Numbered from the stretch's first letter, positions 1 to 27,637 are shown. The stretch: DNA of 64,000 nucleotides from Heterocephalus glaber (GCF_000247695.1 NW_004624751.1:27489681-27553680); one strand, 5' to 3'. A program made the numbers and translations. The notes: a model not told the origin generated them from the letters alone.

Positions 1-250
1 GGTGCCCGTCTGAGCACTCAGCCCTCACCCCAGCCTCCCCTGTCCAGGTGCGGCTGCCTGGCATGAGATGAAACCTGCTTGATTGAGGGAAACCACGTAC
101 ATTACAGCAAGCATTCCCAATTCTTAAAATGACCAAACACTTTGGTATTGATACAATGTATTCCCTGTTTTCTCACATATACAAAATATACATTTCCAGT
201 TTTTTCTTTCTCTGTTGTGATAGTGAGGCAGGTCGCTGTGGGCCCGGCGG
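1..250 (-). other. KLF5: KLF5 3'UTR (partial)
   Basis: Non-coding continuation of exon 4 after the TGA. It is AT-rich with TGTATATT/TGTATATG stretches around 160-200, which resemble Pumilio or AU-rich binding sites. No AATAAA signal occurs on the minus strand, so the poly(A) site lies beyond the left edge. Human KLF5 has a 3'UTR well over 1 kb (remembered). Confidence 0.9.
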
Positions 251-15814
<15,564 letters not shown>

Positions 15815-16127
15815 GGGGATCCTCGGGGGGGCGGCTCCGGGCGCGGGGCGCGGGGTGGGCGCGCTCTCCACCTGGCCCACGCTGGCTGGGGCCGGCGAGC
15901 TCGGCGCGGGGCCGCGGGCGGAGGCGAGGAGGCTCCGGGGAGACCCGGAGACCAACGGCAGTCAGTGTTCGAAGGCGCGGACCCAAAGCAAAACTCTTCC
16001 GCCCCGCCGCGCGTCAGAGCCAGTGTCCTCCCGGCGGCCACTTTCTCCTGCCCCGCCCCAGCGCGCGCTCTCCCTCGCCGGAGTCCGCTCCCGCCAGCGC
16101 CGAACCCCACTAGCGAGCCGCGAGCGC

Positions 16128-16140
16128 ACGTACCTGCCCC
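16128..16140 (-). promoter_or_regulatory. Candidate extra splice donor in KLF5 5' region
   Basis: On the minus strand CAG is followed by GTACGTGCG, a near-perfect U1 donor (boundary 16,134/16,133), 320 nt upstream of the start codon. A transcript spliced from here to the exon 2 acceptor at 13,367 would skip the exon 1 start and begin at Met86. Confidence 0.45.
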
Positions 16141-16450
16141 GCGACTACTGACACTTGACGCCCGCTTCTATTTCACCCAACTCTGGGGGGGGCGGGACCC
16201 GCCCGCCCGAGCGACGGCGCCGCCACCAATCCGGAGGCCCCGAGGCCCGTAGGCCCGAAAAGGCCAGCCTATGAGAAGAGAGAAGTTCACCCAGGGCTCC
16301 GCCCCCGCCAGGCCGACCGCACCCCTCGGGCCACGAGCTTCGCGCGCAGGGCGGCCGCGCAGTTTGTACACAAGTTCTCTGACAGATCGGGCTGACGGAG
16401 CCGGAGGCGGAGGGAAGGAGGGCAGCGGATGGAATCTAGGAAGAGGGGGA

Positions 16451-19400
16451 ACGAGGGTGGAGACGCGGGGGGAGATCTCTTCGGACTGTTCCCTGCCGGG
16501 ATTAGGGAGAAAAAGAGTATTGCACGTCTTAGGTGTTGTGCAAGGACCTGAAACTCAGAAGCTGAAACCCATAAGGGAGCTAGCTAGGTGGGGGCGCCAA
16601 GGTTTTTAGCTGTTGGTTTAATTAGCGTGTATTTTTAAATATGCCAAATGTACTTTTCTTCAGCTGAAAACTAGGGGCAGTGTGATAAACAAATTTAAAA
16701 CAGCTCTTGTCTCTATGTATCTTCAGCAGTGAGTGTACCCATGTAGCAAAGCAAATTCGGTGTGCCCTGGATAAAAGGTTTGGTGGCATTTTTCTAAATC
16801 CTTGCATACAAGCCTGGCCCCCACCCCACCCCTTCAGTATTTAAGCAACTAGAAGTTTTCACACTCCATCCACTTTTCATGGGGGGGCCGGGGGGATCTT
16901 GAAGTTTTTAATATTTAAACCATGTCGATTCTAGCCAAAGCGTGGAATCTAATTTAAGCACTAACAACTAGCACAAATGTGTACTTAAATAGACATTACA
17001 TCTTTGACTTATTTTTTGCTAGCACTGTATGTTCGGGAAAATGGAGTTTAACGCTATTTACAAAAGAGAAACAGCACGTTTACCTAGTACCGCGACACCT
17101 TTTCCTACGAAAAGACAACCAAGGAAGCCAGCAAACATTAGACTGCAGCACCTTTGAAATTTAGGAATCCAAATTTGTAGGAAAGTAATAGGTAAATATA
17201 TTACCGTCCACTTACTATGTTGTTATAATGGGAGGGTGAATTTTTGCCAGCAATCACCAAAGGAAATCACTTTCCTTAATCTTTAATGTTCTTGTACATG
17301 ATTTTATCTGGCTTATTGGGAAGTTGGAACAATAAACTGCAATAAAAATGCCTGTAATATTGCTACATATGTACATATGTTGACAGCATACCATACCATT
17401 AGACATTGTAAGGCAGCTTCCTCCCTACTTCAATGAAACAGCTTTTCAAAAGGTTTTAACAAAAAGTTCCTTTCAAAGAGTACATTTGTCAAAGTTATAC
17501 ATAGGTCTCATTTGCCATGTGGATGAGTTAATATGCACAAAATATTACATATATTTACTTTAGAAAAGGTAAAATTACTTTGTAAACTAGATTTTTTTTT
17601 CTCCTTTTCCTTCCCTTCCTGTTCGTACATGATTCATTTTTATAGCTGTGATCGCTGCTCTCAGAGAACGGTTGATGACTATGTTCGTTACCAATTTATT
17701 TCATAAATATCTTTGCAAATTTTTTTCTAAGTAAACACTCATGCTGTCCATTTTCATCTTTAAAAAGTGAGCCCAATTTTCTCTAATATTAAATCCAATC
17801 ATGTAATTAAACAGCTTAAAAACAGGTTCTAGAATTGGTATGAGGTTTAACATAGCTTTTTTAAAAAATTGACCTTTCAAAGACTGTTAATGCTGATACG
17901 ATCACTTGATCATGAAATATAGAGATTCTTAATAGAACTTTTGTGCTGTTTTAACTTTAAACCTCAGAGTTAGCACAACTTGGTACCTATCTGTATTTTA
18001 ATTTGCTTTGCTTTTAAGTTAGTTTGCTTTTAAATAATTGGCTATTTTGACCTTTCCTTTGTGTTTCTTTTTACCTCAGCTTCAGTTGCCGGTATTTCCA
18101 CCTAAATTTTTACTGCAATGAGATCCATTTCTTTCCCTGGAAATGCTTCTAAATTTCACACCAGTTTTTGACATGCTTTCATTTACAAAAGCTGTGCGTT
18201 GTAAAAACAAAGCAAAACAAAAACCCACACAACTATTTGATAAGCTTTTAATGACATTTTTATAGTCTTGTTAATTTTTTTCACGTTTCCATTTTTCCTA
18301 AATGAACACAGATATGAACCTGGCTGTGGTTGGTTGGGCCTTCACAGCTAATGCATTTACAGTTTTTAAAAATCTAAATATATTCTCTCTTTTTAGTCAA
18401 CTACAGCAGATTTATTTAAATTTCATTTCTGGCATAAAGACTCATGAAATAGGGCTGCCACTTTTAAGCAACGGTTTTGCTGAAATATCCAGCTCTGCAA
18501 TCTCACAGAAAATAACTAGTTTAGTCCTGTACAATTGCATGGAAATTGGAAAGTAATCCTTTTCTGAGATGTTCGCCATGCGGTTCTGGACATATAAAGA
18601 ACACGTTCAACCAAGCCCCCTTGCTGTTGCTCTTCACACGAATGTTACAGCTACAAACCTGCTTCACTGACTTAGCAAAAAGGGTTAAAACTTGATAAAT
18701 ATTTTTCAAATGTTCCAGGTTCTATGTTGGCGTGAAGCCAGACAGTGTGAATGGACAGATCCTCAATTACTTTGAACTTTCTAGTTCTTTGCATTCCTTC
18801 CTGCTTAGTAGTGCTGTACCATTAGGGAAGATGGGAGAAAACAAAAAACAAATGTCAGGTTTCAGAAATCAATTAGTGGCCTGGCAGTGGTGTGTGAACT
18901 GAGCTGAGCCAAAACAGGGGATTCTGTGGGGAAGAAATAAAAATGTCGAGTAGTCAAGTTAGGTAGGAGGCTAAGCAAGCGTAGAAGCAGTGTGCATGCT
19001 TAAGTCCTTAGTCACTGGCGACACAGATTTAGTCTTAGAATAAACCCTAAGTGTCACTATCTTTACGGGAATAAATACCCCTGAATGTGTGGGGGCTGAA
19101 CCGGCATCCAGCCACGGGGTGGGGGTTGAAGGAGGCAGTGGAAAAAATAGATAAATAGCTTCTGAATGATGAGATGCGGCAAGTATGAGGCAATCACTAG
19201 GGCAATGTTCACTCAAGGCTCGGCAAAAGCAACGTCGATAGTCAGTTGTCAAAAACATCAGGGAGAGCCTGAGAGTAGGAGATCTGGGGTAACACAGCCA
19301 GCTAAATCTCATTCACTTTGACTGGGAGAATAACCACACCGTGTTTCATTTCTGGACAATCAGAATTAAACTCCCAGGTGACACTCGGCCACAAAAGAGC

Positions 19401-20526
19401 CCAAGACTGAGGAGAAATAATTTTTGATAATGGAGTGTACTCTTCTCTGGGGTAAGATGATTTAATTAAAAGTAACTTTTATATTTCCTGAGGGTCCACC
19501 CTCGGTAAGAATCTGAGTCAGTGGGAACAAGGTAATTATTGTCCTCTAAAATATTTCCCGTCTGTAATCTTTTTTATTTTTCATTAATAACAAACTACTT
19601 GTAGTCACGCATGAAAAAAAAAGTCATTGAGAAAAATAACACAATAAATAGAAGCTTCTATTAAGATTAGTCAGAATTTGAAGCATTTTGATTCAAAAGA
19701 TTAAGAGATGGGAGAAAATACGCTCTGTTCATTCCCTTGTGATGAAAAATATGTAATTTAAGTATGCAATTAAAATATTTAATTTTACTATATCTCATTT
19801 TTTGAATAAACTGAAAAGATGCCTTAATAAGAAAACAACTCAATTTCTATTTTTGTACTGTCTCTTAAAAAATAAATTTTATGTATAACTTTGAATTTAA
19901 ATGTGTTCTTCATGAACTATTTCATAAAGCTCCCATTATGCACTTATTCCTAAATGCACTGTAATTTATCTAGTCTAATCTTAAATAATAATATACCAAA
20001 AAAGTACAGTTTTACCTTTTGGGAAGCCGGAGATTGCTTTTTTCACTTTGTTAATGTAAAAAGCAGACAAAAATGACATCAATATAAATGCCTTGAACTG
20101 TTACAGACCAGGTGTGCAGCAGTTTAAACTGAGCAATATTTGAATTCTGACTCTGAACCTGATAAGAAAGGTGAAGAGAAAAACCCTGAACGGAAGCTCT
20201 CAGAACAGTGGGAAGGGCGCATCAGCCGCATCACAATCAGCGGCGCCTGAGCCAATCGCTGTCCGCAGTCTGACAAGCTGCAAGGGCTCCTCCAGGCTGT
20301 GGGGTACAAACTGCGAACACCCAGGGAACCGCGCAGGGATCAGGGAAACACCCTGCTAGGCACTGATTCATAAAAGAAATGCGTAAAAGTAGTGCTAGAT
20401 CCCATACCGTTCTTCGTGGCTTCACTCCATACACTGCTGTTGGTTGCGTAAACTTATACAGCTTTTAGGGAAGACAATTTGATAAGTATGAAGAAAGCTA
20501 ACAATATACATAACCTTGAAAATGAT
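16451..20526. other. Repeat-poor upstream region, no gene seen
   Basis: Four kilobases of AT-rich unique sequence upstream of the KLF5 promoter without SINEs or supported ORFs. A tandem palindrome (ACATATGTACATATGT) lies at 17,365-17,380. Slightly GC-richer sequence lies at 20,170-20,350. Low repeat density suggests conserved regulatory DNA, but this is not proven. Confidence 0.7.
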
Positions 20527-20688
20527 GAGCCAAGTGTGGTGGTGCACACCCGTAAACCCACCACTTGGGAGGCTGAGGCAGGAAGACCTCGAGTTCAAAG
20601 CCAGCCTGGGCAACAGAGAGAGTTCAAGGACAGCTTGAACTACATAGCTAGCCAGACCCTAAAACAAAACAAAAATAAATAGAAAGTA
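20527..20688 (+). repeat. B1-type SINE
   Basis: GCCAAGTGTGGTGGTGCACA start, duplicated GAGTTCAA blocks and an A-rich tail. First SINE upstream of the KLF5 promoter. Confidence 0.88.
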
Positions 20689-21084
20689 AACTGATTCTCC
20701 TTCTAGGAAACATATAAATATATATTTATATAGAAAATAACCTAGGTCTCCAACAATAGAGGAGTAGTTAAACACGTACATACCATAGCTACCGTTCTGC
20801 TGCCAACAATTATATTATCTAAAAAATACTTAGTGACATGGAAGAAACACTTGTGATACGTGAAGCCAAAGACAGGGGGTTTATAAACATGCACCCTCAA
20901 AGATGAAAAGAATATTCAAGAATGTATTTTGGTGGCTATCATTGGATGGCCAAATCAGGAGTAGTTTTTCATTTCTTTGTACTTTTCAGTATTGTTAAAT
21001 TTTCTAAAATTGCTATGTAATTCCATTTTTAATCCCTATGTATATATCAAATATATCTGTCTATATTTCTAACTGTATCTATCC

Positions 21085-21268
21085 ATCTTGCTGTACCATG
21101 TATTGAACCTAGGACCATAGTACTGAGCTACATCCTCATTACTTTTTATTTTTGTATTTTGAGATAGGGTCTTGCTAAACTGCCCCAGGCTGGGCTGGAA
21201 CTTGTGATCCTCTTATCTCAGCCTCCAGAGTGCTGGGATTACAAGCATGTGCCACCATACTCAGTGCC
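21085..21268 (-). repeat. B1-ID dimeric SINE
   Basis: ID half in reverse (TATTGAACCTAGGACC...GAGCTACATCCTC), then a B1 half ending GTGCTGGGATTACAAGC. Confidence 0.8.
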
Positions 21269-21710
21269 AAAATAAATATTTTGAATAAAAACATAAATAT
21301 TACCTTTTTACTGATAAGAGTTAGTTGGAACTGTCAGTGATGAACAAATGATTTCCCATTCAAAACCAGCAAGGGTAGCTACAACTCTCCAACACCTTGT
21401 GCTGGGAAAATATATAAACTTAACTGAGCAGCTAGATTTTCAAGATTCACTGCTGAATAAAGAAGCTGAAGAGAGATTACAAAGGGGAGTTTGCAGTTAG
21501 AGAGGGATAACCTGGGGAATGTTTTGAATGTAAATATAAATATGCTTTAATTCATTTGTGAGTGGTCAGCAAGAGTTCATGTACAATGATTTTTTTTCAC
21601 TCAATTACTTTGGGTTTCTCATTCTATTTTGTTGCTTTAACTTTCTCAGGTTAAACACAGTGTTTTGATGAAATCCATAGACACTTAAAGCTTGATCAAG
21701 TTCACATGCA

Positions 21711-21802
21711 TTTTTTTTTTTTTTTTTTGGTACCGGGGATCGAACTCTGGTCCTTGAGCTTGCAAGGCAGGCGATGGAACCGCTGGGCTAAATCCCAGGC
21801 CC
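21711..21802 (-). repeat. ID SINE with target-site duplication
   Basis: T-run, GGTACCGGGGATCGAACTCT and GCTGGGCTAAATCCC. TTCACATGCAT on both sides is the target duplication. Confidence 0.95.
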
Positions 21803-21840
21803 TTCACATGCATCTTTAAAGAGGTGCCATGTTTACTTCC

Positions 21841-21928
21841 ATTTTTTTTTCCCTGATACCTGGGATGGAACACAGGACCTTGTACTTGCTAGGCAGCTGC
21901 AGCGCCACTGAGCTAAATCTCCGACCCC
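21841..21928 (-). repeat. ID-like SINE, older
   Basis: CTGGGATGGAACACAGGACC, CCACTGAGCTAAATCTCC. More diverged than its neighbour and lacks the GGTACC junction. Confidence 0.75.
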
Positions 21929-22217
21929 ACTTCTAAACTATTCACAAAGAAGATAGGAAAGAGTTTCTAACAGAACATCCACAGTCTTCTAACAGCCTTG
22001 TCCTCCTCCTCTGCACCCAAAGTTGTCCCAAGGTTATTCCCTAACTTGGTTACTGTGAATTTAAAAATTCAAGTGCGGGCAGTGGTGGTGGTGGTAGAGG
22101 GCTAGGAGCTTGATAAACACCTTTGCCTTTGCCGGTCTTGAGTCTAAATCGCCTACCACACGGAAGCCTGGAAACACTCACTGAACGCTTTCTATGTCCT
22201 GAGCACTGGTGGCGGGT

Positions 22218-22823
22218 GTTAGTCAGCCTCCTGATTCTGTGATGAATCACCTGAGGTAAACGGCTAAGGAGGAAAGGTGTATTTTGCCTCCCCAGCCCTA
22301 GGAAAGGTGTATTTTGCCTCGTGGTTTAAAGTTTTAGCCCAGTTGTTGGGCCCCATGGGAGCCTGTGGTGGAGGACTGTTCACCTCACAGCAGTGGGGAA
22401 GCAGAGAGAGGAGGGGAGGAACTGGGGTCTCAGGGTTGCCTGTACGGGCTCACCTCCAGGGAACCAACTTCTTTTTCTTATTTATTTATTTATTTATTTA
22501 GTACTGAGATTGAACCCAGAGCCTTTACATCTAGCTACATTGCCAGCACTGGTATGTGTCTTTTTTTTTTTTTCTTGGAAACAGGATTCCACTATGTAAT
22601 TCAGGCTGGCCTTGAACTCACTATGTAGCCGAGGCTAGCCTCAAACTCATGGAAATCCTCCTGCCTCAGCCTCCCAGAGGACTGGAATTACAGGTGTGCG
22701 CCACTCAAACTTCCTTTCTTTGGGCACCAGCTCCTAAAGCTTCCACAACCTCATAGCACTGTGTGCTGGGAACTAAGCCTTTAACACATGGCCTTTGGGA
22801 AACTTCCAGGTCCAGAGTGTAGG
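22218..22823 (+). repeat. ERVL-MaLR-type LTR fragment, SINE-interrupted
   Basis: It starts TGTTAGTCAGCC with GGAAAGGTGTATTTTG. After the inserted SINE it continues with AACTAAGCCTTTAACACATG, a hallmark of MaLR (THE1/MST-like) LTRs. A 30-bp unit holding GGAAAGGTGTATTTTGCCTC is tandemly duplicated at 22,261-22,320. Family assignment rests on remembered consensus. Confidence 0.6.
22479..22708 (-). repeat. TTTA repeat and B1-ID dimeric SINE
   Basis: (TTTA)n at 22,479-22,500, then an ID half (GATTGAACCCAGAGCC) and a B1 half (GAAACAGGATTCCACTATG ... ACAGGTGTGCGCCAC), inserted in the MaLR LTR. Confidence 0.8.
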
Positions 22824-23104
22824 ATGGGCCTTGGATAAGCCACAGCTTCACCCAGAGCATCAGCTGGGAGATGAGCCTTTCAGATGCAGCTCCTGGCTTC
22901 CCTCTACACGGGACATGAAGTCCAAACTCACTGTGGACCCTCACAACCCATGTCTTATGATCCCTCTCCTCCTCCTCTTTCCCCATGAACTGCACATTCT
23001 AACTGCAGGATCATTTATAATTTCTCAGAAGCCCCTGTTGTTTTCTCCACCAATAAAGCCTTTCATTGACTATATGGATATTACTAGTCCCCCAAAAAAC
23101 AAAC

Positions 23105-23653
23105 AGTCGTTGGTTTCCCTGGTTTCAGTTACCCATGCTCAATTATAGTCCAAAATATTAAATAGAAAATTCCAAGAAGAATTCCTACATTTTAAAGTGT
23201 ACATTGCTCTGAGTAGCACGGTGAAATCTTGCAGATCTAGGGACTCCCTGCCTGGGATGGTAGTCATCCTTGGGCCTCCCAGTGTATCCACTCTGGATGC
23301 ACTACCCTCCCACTTTCGGGTCACCAAGATTTAGAACTCCAGTGCCTGTGCTCCAGCAAGCCTGGTTTTACTCAGTAATGGTCCTGAAGTACAAGAGGAG
23401 TGGTGCTGGCAACTCAGGCCTGCCAAAGGGAAGCTGTACAGTGCTCCCTTTCAACGAGAAGGTGAGAGTAAAATGAAGCATCTAGAGATAGTTTACATTC
23501 ACTTAAGTCTTTACTGTAGTAAATTGTTATAATTGTTCTATTTTATTATCAGATATTGTTATTAATCTTTTGCTGTGCCTAAATTATAAATTAATCTGTA
23601 TCTATCAGAAGTATATGTATAGGTAAAAAATTTAATATGTCCAGAGTTTGGCA
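23105..23653 (+). mobile_element. Tigger (pogo-like) DNA transposon fossil
   Basis: GGTTTCAGTTACCCATGCTC, CAAAATATTAAATAGAAAAT and later a short start of a transposase-like frame (around 23,380-23,474, ending LPFNEKVRVK), then TTATAATTGTTCTATTTTAT. This matches the remembered layout of internally deleted Tigger elements. The DDE catalytic core is absent, so it cannot move. Confidence 0.7.
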
Positions 23654-24060
23654 CTGTTATTTTTCTTGTTGCTGAGACACAATACCCAACACCCACAATT
23701 TAAAGGAAGAAAGGTTTATTTTGGCTCACAGTTTATAGAAGAGAAATGGTTCATGGCAAAGCAGGGGGAAGCAGAGAGAATGAAACCAAGAGAGGAGGGA
23801 GGAGATAGACTTGTGTACCATACACTAGACCACACTAAAGTCACACCTTCTGGGGTCGTTCTCAGGAGAGATTTAGCCTCTCCCGCTTCTTCTCCTTCAA
23901 AATGGCTTCGTGTCCTTGGTAAAGCACTTCCTACCACCTATCTTACCTCGTTTCCCCCACAAATCAAGTCCCTGGAGGGGTAAATGGTCTTTGTGCCCCT
24001 CAGAGTGCTTCCAATGACAGTATACCATACAAAGCAGCTAATCCGTGTTTGGAGAACTCA
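23654..24060 (+). repeat. MaLR-type LTR fragment
   Basis: TGTTATTTTTCTTGTTGCTG, ACAATACCCAACACCC and AGGTTTATTTTGGCTCACAG are typical of MaLR LTR 5' regions. It abuts the truncated end of the Tigger copy. A possible 3' end of such an LTR (GTATTTTGTTATAGCAACA) lies at 25,095-25,147. Confidence 0.55.
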
Positions 24061-24109
24061 ATCTTAGTCTTACTAGACATAAAAAGTAAAATTAAAAATA
24101 AAATTTTTG

Positions 24110-24542
24110 AGCCAAGGGTGGTGGCACCAGCTGGTAATCCCAGCACTCAGATCACTGTAGGTTCAAGACGAGCCTGAACTACCTAGCGAGGCTGTCTCAA
24201 AAAACAATAAATAAATAAATGTATGTGTGGGCAGGGCATGTAGCTCAGTGAGTGGAGAACTTGCTTAGCGTGGATGAAGGCCCTGAGCTTGAGTCTCAGC
24301 ACCATAAAAACAAAAAATTTGTTTGTTTTTTGAGTTTTGCTCGTTTGTTTTGTGGTACCGGGGTTGAACTCAGGGCCTTTTCACTACACTACATCCCCAC
24401 CCACCCCTCCCTTTTACGTTTTTAAATTTTGAGGCAGGGTCTCACTAAGCCACTGAGTTGCCCAGGTTGTGTTTGATCTTTCCACCTCCTGCCTCAGCCT
24501 CCCAGAGTGCTGGGATTATAGGCATGCACCACCATGCTTGCA
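24110..24542. repeat. Two B1-ID dimers, opposite orientation
   Basis: A plus-strand copy at 24,110-24,318 (B1 half, then GGGCATGTAGCTCAGTGAGT). A minus-strand copy at 24,350-24,542 (GGTACCGGGGTTGAACTCAG, then a B1 half). The pair could form a hairpin in RNA. Confidence 0.8.
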
Positions 24543-24884
24543 AAAACAGAGAGAACTAAGACAGTGGCTTGGACATGATCTCAGCGGGTCCCTCAGGACT
24601 CCAGTACTGGCGCTTGGTCCTCAGGCAGTGGTGTTGAGCATGGGGCCGGGCTGTACCTCAGAAGGAATTAGTTAATGGCTTAGTTCCCGGGAACGCTTAT
24701 CAGAGGAGTGAGGCAGGCCTTGACCTTCTCTCGTTTCCTGTCTCTGCGTGTTATTGCTCCCTTTTCTCGGGTTCTTCTTGCGTGACGCCGGCTGCCATCT
24801 GTGACGCCTCCACCTGCACAAGTGTGAGCCGCATAGGCCTGGGCGCAGCCGCGGCGCCAACACCAGGCAGGATTGCTGAGTTCC

Positions 24885-25082
24885 TGGCCAGCCTGGGCTG
24901 CACAGCGAGTTCAAGGCCGGCCTCAACTGAGCAGTGAGATCTTGTCTCAAAAAACCAACCAAGTAAATAAACAAACCTCTTTTCCCTTTTTATTCATTGA
25001 TTCTTTTGATGCTGAGGATTGGAGCCAGAGCCTCATGTATGCTAAGCATGTGCTCGGCCACTGAGCTACACTACCAGCCCTT
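24885..25082. repeat. B1 3' part and ID-like SINE
   Basis: Plus-strand B1 remnant 24,885-24,982 (CAGCCTGGGCTGCACAGCGA). Minus-strand ID-like copy 25,004-25,082 (GGCCACTGAGCTACACTACC). Confidence 0.7.
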
Positions 25083-25343
25083 TCCTTTCTTCAAAAAGTA
25101 CCTAGTCCAGGTATTTTGTTATAGCAACATAAAGTAGACTAACAGAACATATAAAAGGTAGAAAAAAGAATGAGAAAAATCACCCTTTGCAACCATAGTA
25201 TTGACGGAATTAGGCCAGAATCAATGGAAGCTAAAATGATTGACATTCTGAGGAACAGGCTAGTTCTACTCTCAAGGTATTTATTTCCTTTTGCAGATCA
25301 AGTATTTGATACAGAGGGCAAATAGCCAAATTTAACAATAAGC

Positions 25344-25492
25344 CAGGTGTGGTGGTACATGCCTGTAATTGCAGCACTCAGGAGACTGAGGCAGGAGGAT
25401 CATCATGAGTTCGAGGCCAGCCTGGCCTACATAGTGAGTTCAAGGCCAGCCTGAACTACATAGCTGAGACCGTGTCTCAAAAAACAAACTTT
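25344..25492 (+). repeat. B1-type SINE
   Basis: Complete copy from GCCAGGTGTGGTGGTACATG to CGTGTCTCAAAAAAC, with the internal GAGTTCAAGGCCAGCCTG duplication. Confidence 0.93.
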
Positions 25493-25974
25493 TTTTAACA
25501 ATGGAAAACTCTACAGAAACCAGCTTGCTTAAATGATGAAGCTCGGCATCACCACTACCAGGAGGACCTGACATTATCTGTCTCCTGCTTCGAATTATCT
25601 GTATTGTGCTCCCACCCAAAGGCACACACTTCCTGGGGGTAATCACAGGGACCATCAGACTGGCCTCACAGCCCAGACAGCCTTCAAACAAGGCCCGCAG
25701 TCTCCAAGATGGAGATGCCAGAGTAGGAGGGCTCCTCACAGCAGCAAGCAGTTCTGATGCATCAACGACTGGGTCCTAAGTGAAATCTGAGTGTGAAGTG
25801 TGTCTCGGTTAACACAGCACACGTGGTGGCACACATCCAAAGTTGGAAATATAATTGGTTATGCAGTAGAATATCCTTTTTTTAGGCTATACCCCCTGGA
25901 TATTTTCAGGTATAGAGTTATGATGTCTGTAAGTAACTTTCAAGGGAATGACATAGTGAGCTCCTGTCTAAAAA

Positions 25975-26118
25975 AAAAAGACCACGCCTCTAATCTCAGC
26001 ATCTGAGAGGCTGAGGCAGGAGGATCACTGCAAGTTCAAGGCCAGCATGGGCTACAGTGAGTTCATTGCCAGCCTGAACTACACAGTGAGACCTTGTTTC
26101 AAAAGATCCAAAAAATAA
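25975..26118 (+). repeat. B1-type SINE, 5' truncated
   Basis: Starts inside the first box (CACGCCTCTAATCTCAGC) and runs to CCTTGTTTCAAAA. Confidence 0.85.
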
Positions 26119-26465
26119 ATTAAAAAATAAAATACAAGGTTAAAGGCAAGCAGAGTTTAAACAGTTATAATAATAAAACAAACCTGATACTCGAAATTTC
26201 AATTTTACTTTATTTTGATTAGGTTTGGATTTTTAATTAGGTTTTTCCTTTTAATTTCAAAAAATAAAAACAAACCAAAACACTGCCATGGTAAAGCCAC
26301 AGTCCCTCTGTCACACCCAACACCAGGCACTGCGATACGTCTGAGAAGGCAGGCCTAAGGTAGCATGGAATAAATGCCCATACCAAAGCACAGGCTAAGC
26401 TTTAGAGATCTGTCACCCAAATTAGAAAAATATTAGATCTTTCTTTATACCACCAGAGAAATCTG

Positions 26466-26552
26466 TTTGGTTTTTGAGTTTTTGGTGTTTTGAGATAGGG
26501 TCTCACTATGTAGCTCACATTGGCTATGAACTCGCTACATAGGCCAAGCCAT
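26466..26552 (-). repeat. B1-type SINE fragment
   Basis: GAGATAGGGTCTCACTATGT, then GCTATGAACTCGCTACATAG. Only the 3' half of a B1 is left. Confidence 0.75.
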
Positions 26553-26762
26553 CAGAGAATTTTGAGAAAACTAGTTTGTTAACATGGCTCACAACTTTAT
26601 TGTTGAAGTTTAGAACAATTAGTTGAGTGGCCTAATGACAAGTAGCAACAAGACAGGTTACATGCACACCAAAAAGAAAAAAAAAAAGTTGAAAAAATAC
26701 GTATGCAAATTTCCCATAGTGTGCATGCATGGAGAGAAGGGTCAGATAAAAAATTTCCCTGA

Positions 26763-26848
26763 GGGGCTGGGGATTTAGCTCAGTGGTTTTGCTGCCTGCT
26801 GTGCAAGCACAAGGACCTGAGTTCGATCCCCGGTACCAAAAAAAATCA
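26763..26848 (+). repeat. ID SINE
   Basis: GGGGATTTAGCTCAGTGG (box A) and GAGTTCGATCCCCGGTACC (box B and end), A tail. AAATTTCCCTG lies on both sides (26,751 and 26,863), consistent with a target duplication. Confidence 0.93.
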
Positions 26849-26877
26849 CACATACACACACAAAATTTCCCTGTTTA

Positions 26878-26907
26878 GTGCTCGCTTCGGCAGCACATAT
26901 ACTAAAA
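26878..26907 (+). pseudogene. RNU6 fragment: U6 snRNA 5'-end retrocopy (30 nt)
   Basis: Thirty nucleotides match the highly conserved start of U6 snRNA (GTGCTCGCTTCGG then CAGCACATATACTAAAA). AAATTTCCCTG precedes it (26,863-26,873) and overlaps its end (26,906-26,916). The rest of U6 is missing, so it is no functional snRNA gene. Priming inside U6 at its AAAATT stretch would explain the lost 3' end (inference). Confidence 0.88.
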
Positions 26908-26956
26908 ATTTCCCTGTGTAAGTCTTTTCTAAACAGCAACCAAAATTTTATCAGGA

Positions 26957-27122
26957 TTTTGGGCACAGTAATGCATGCTTGTAATGGCATCACTCTGGGA
27001 GGTGAGGCAGGAGAATCACAAGTTCCAGCCCAATCTGGGCAGTTCAGTGAAACCCTGTTCCAACAAGGGCTGGGGATGTAGCTCAGTGCAAAGGGCTTGG
27101 GTTCAATACCCAGTACCGACAC
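26957..27122 (+). repeat. B1-ID dimeric SINE
   Basis: B1 half ends CCCTGTTCCAACAA. ID half: GGGCTGGGGATGTAGCTCAG to GGGTTCAATACCCAGTACC. Confidence 0.88.
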
Positions 27123-27637
27123 CCTCAAAATGCAGAATCCTACACTGGGAGTCCTTCAGTGAATGGTGCTGTGTCTGGCTACAGTTATACTGTGCGCACA
27201 GAGGATTCACAAAATGCAAAGTGCCTAACCTGTGGAAAATGGACAGTAAGGAAGAGTAAGGAAGAGACTGCTGTGGACCGTGGGACTGACCCTGACCCTT
27301 GGGACACATAAGGCTCTGCAAACTGCAAAACAGACTAGAGAGTGGAAGGGAATCCAGGCAAGAACTGGCCTGGGGCTGAGGGTAAAACAAACTTCATCAG
27401 TCGGTGAGTGTTGTCAGCCTGTTCACTGAGCAAATCAGATTTCTACCCGCTAGAGAAAGAATTTACACAATAAGGTAAAGCCCAGGAGAATGCCAGACAC
27501 TGTGTCTTATACATTGGGTGCCCGTGGAGTTAAAAGACAATGACCCCTCTACTCGTGGTCCTCTGAACAGTGATTGTCTAGAGGCAAATATCTGCAACAA
27601 AGCATCAAGATCTATACTCATAAAAGACATCCTACAA
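27123..27637. other. Unique sequence, no feature seen
   Basis: About 500 bp between SINEs without recognised repeat or supported ORF. Confidence 0.5.

Noticed and set aside
15815..15986. N-terminal extension of KLF5 from an upstream start
   Set aside because: The upstream frame begins with TTG codons, not ATG, and an in-frame stop lies at 15964-15962. The first in-frame ATG is 15814.
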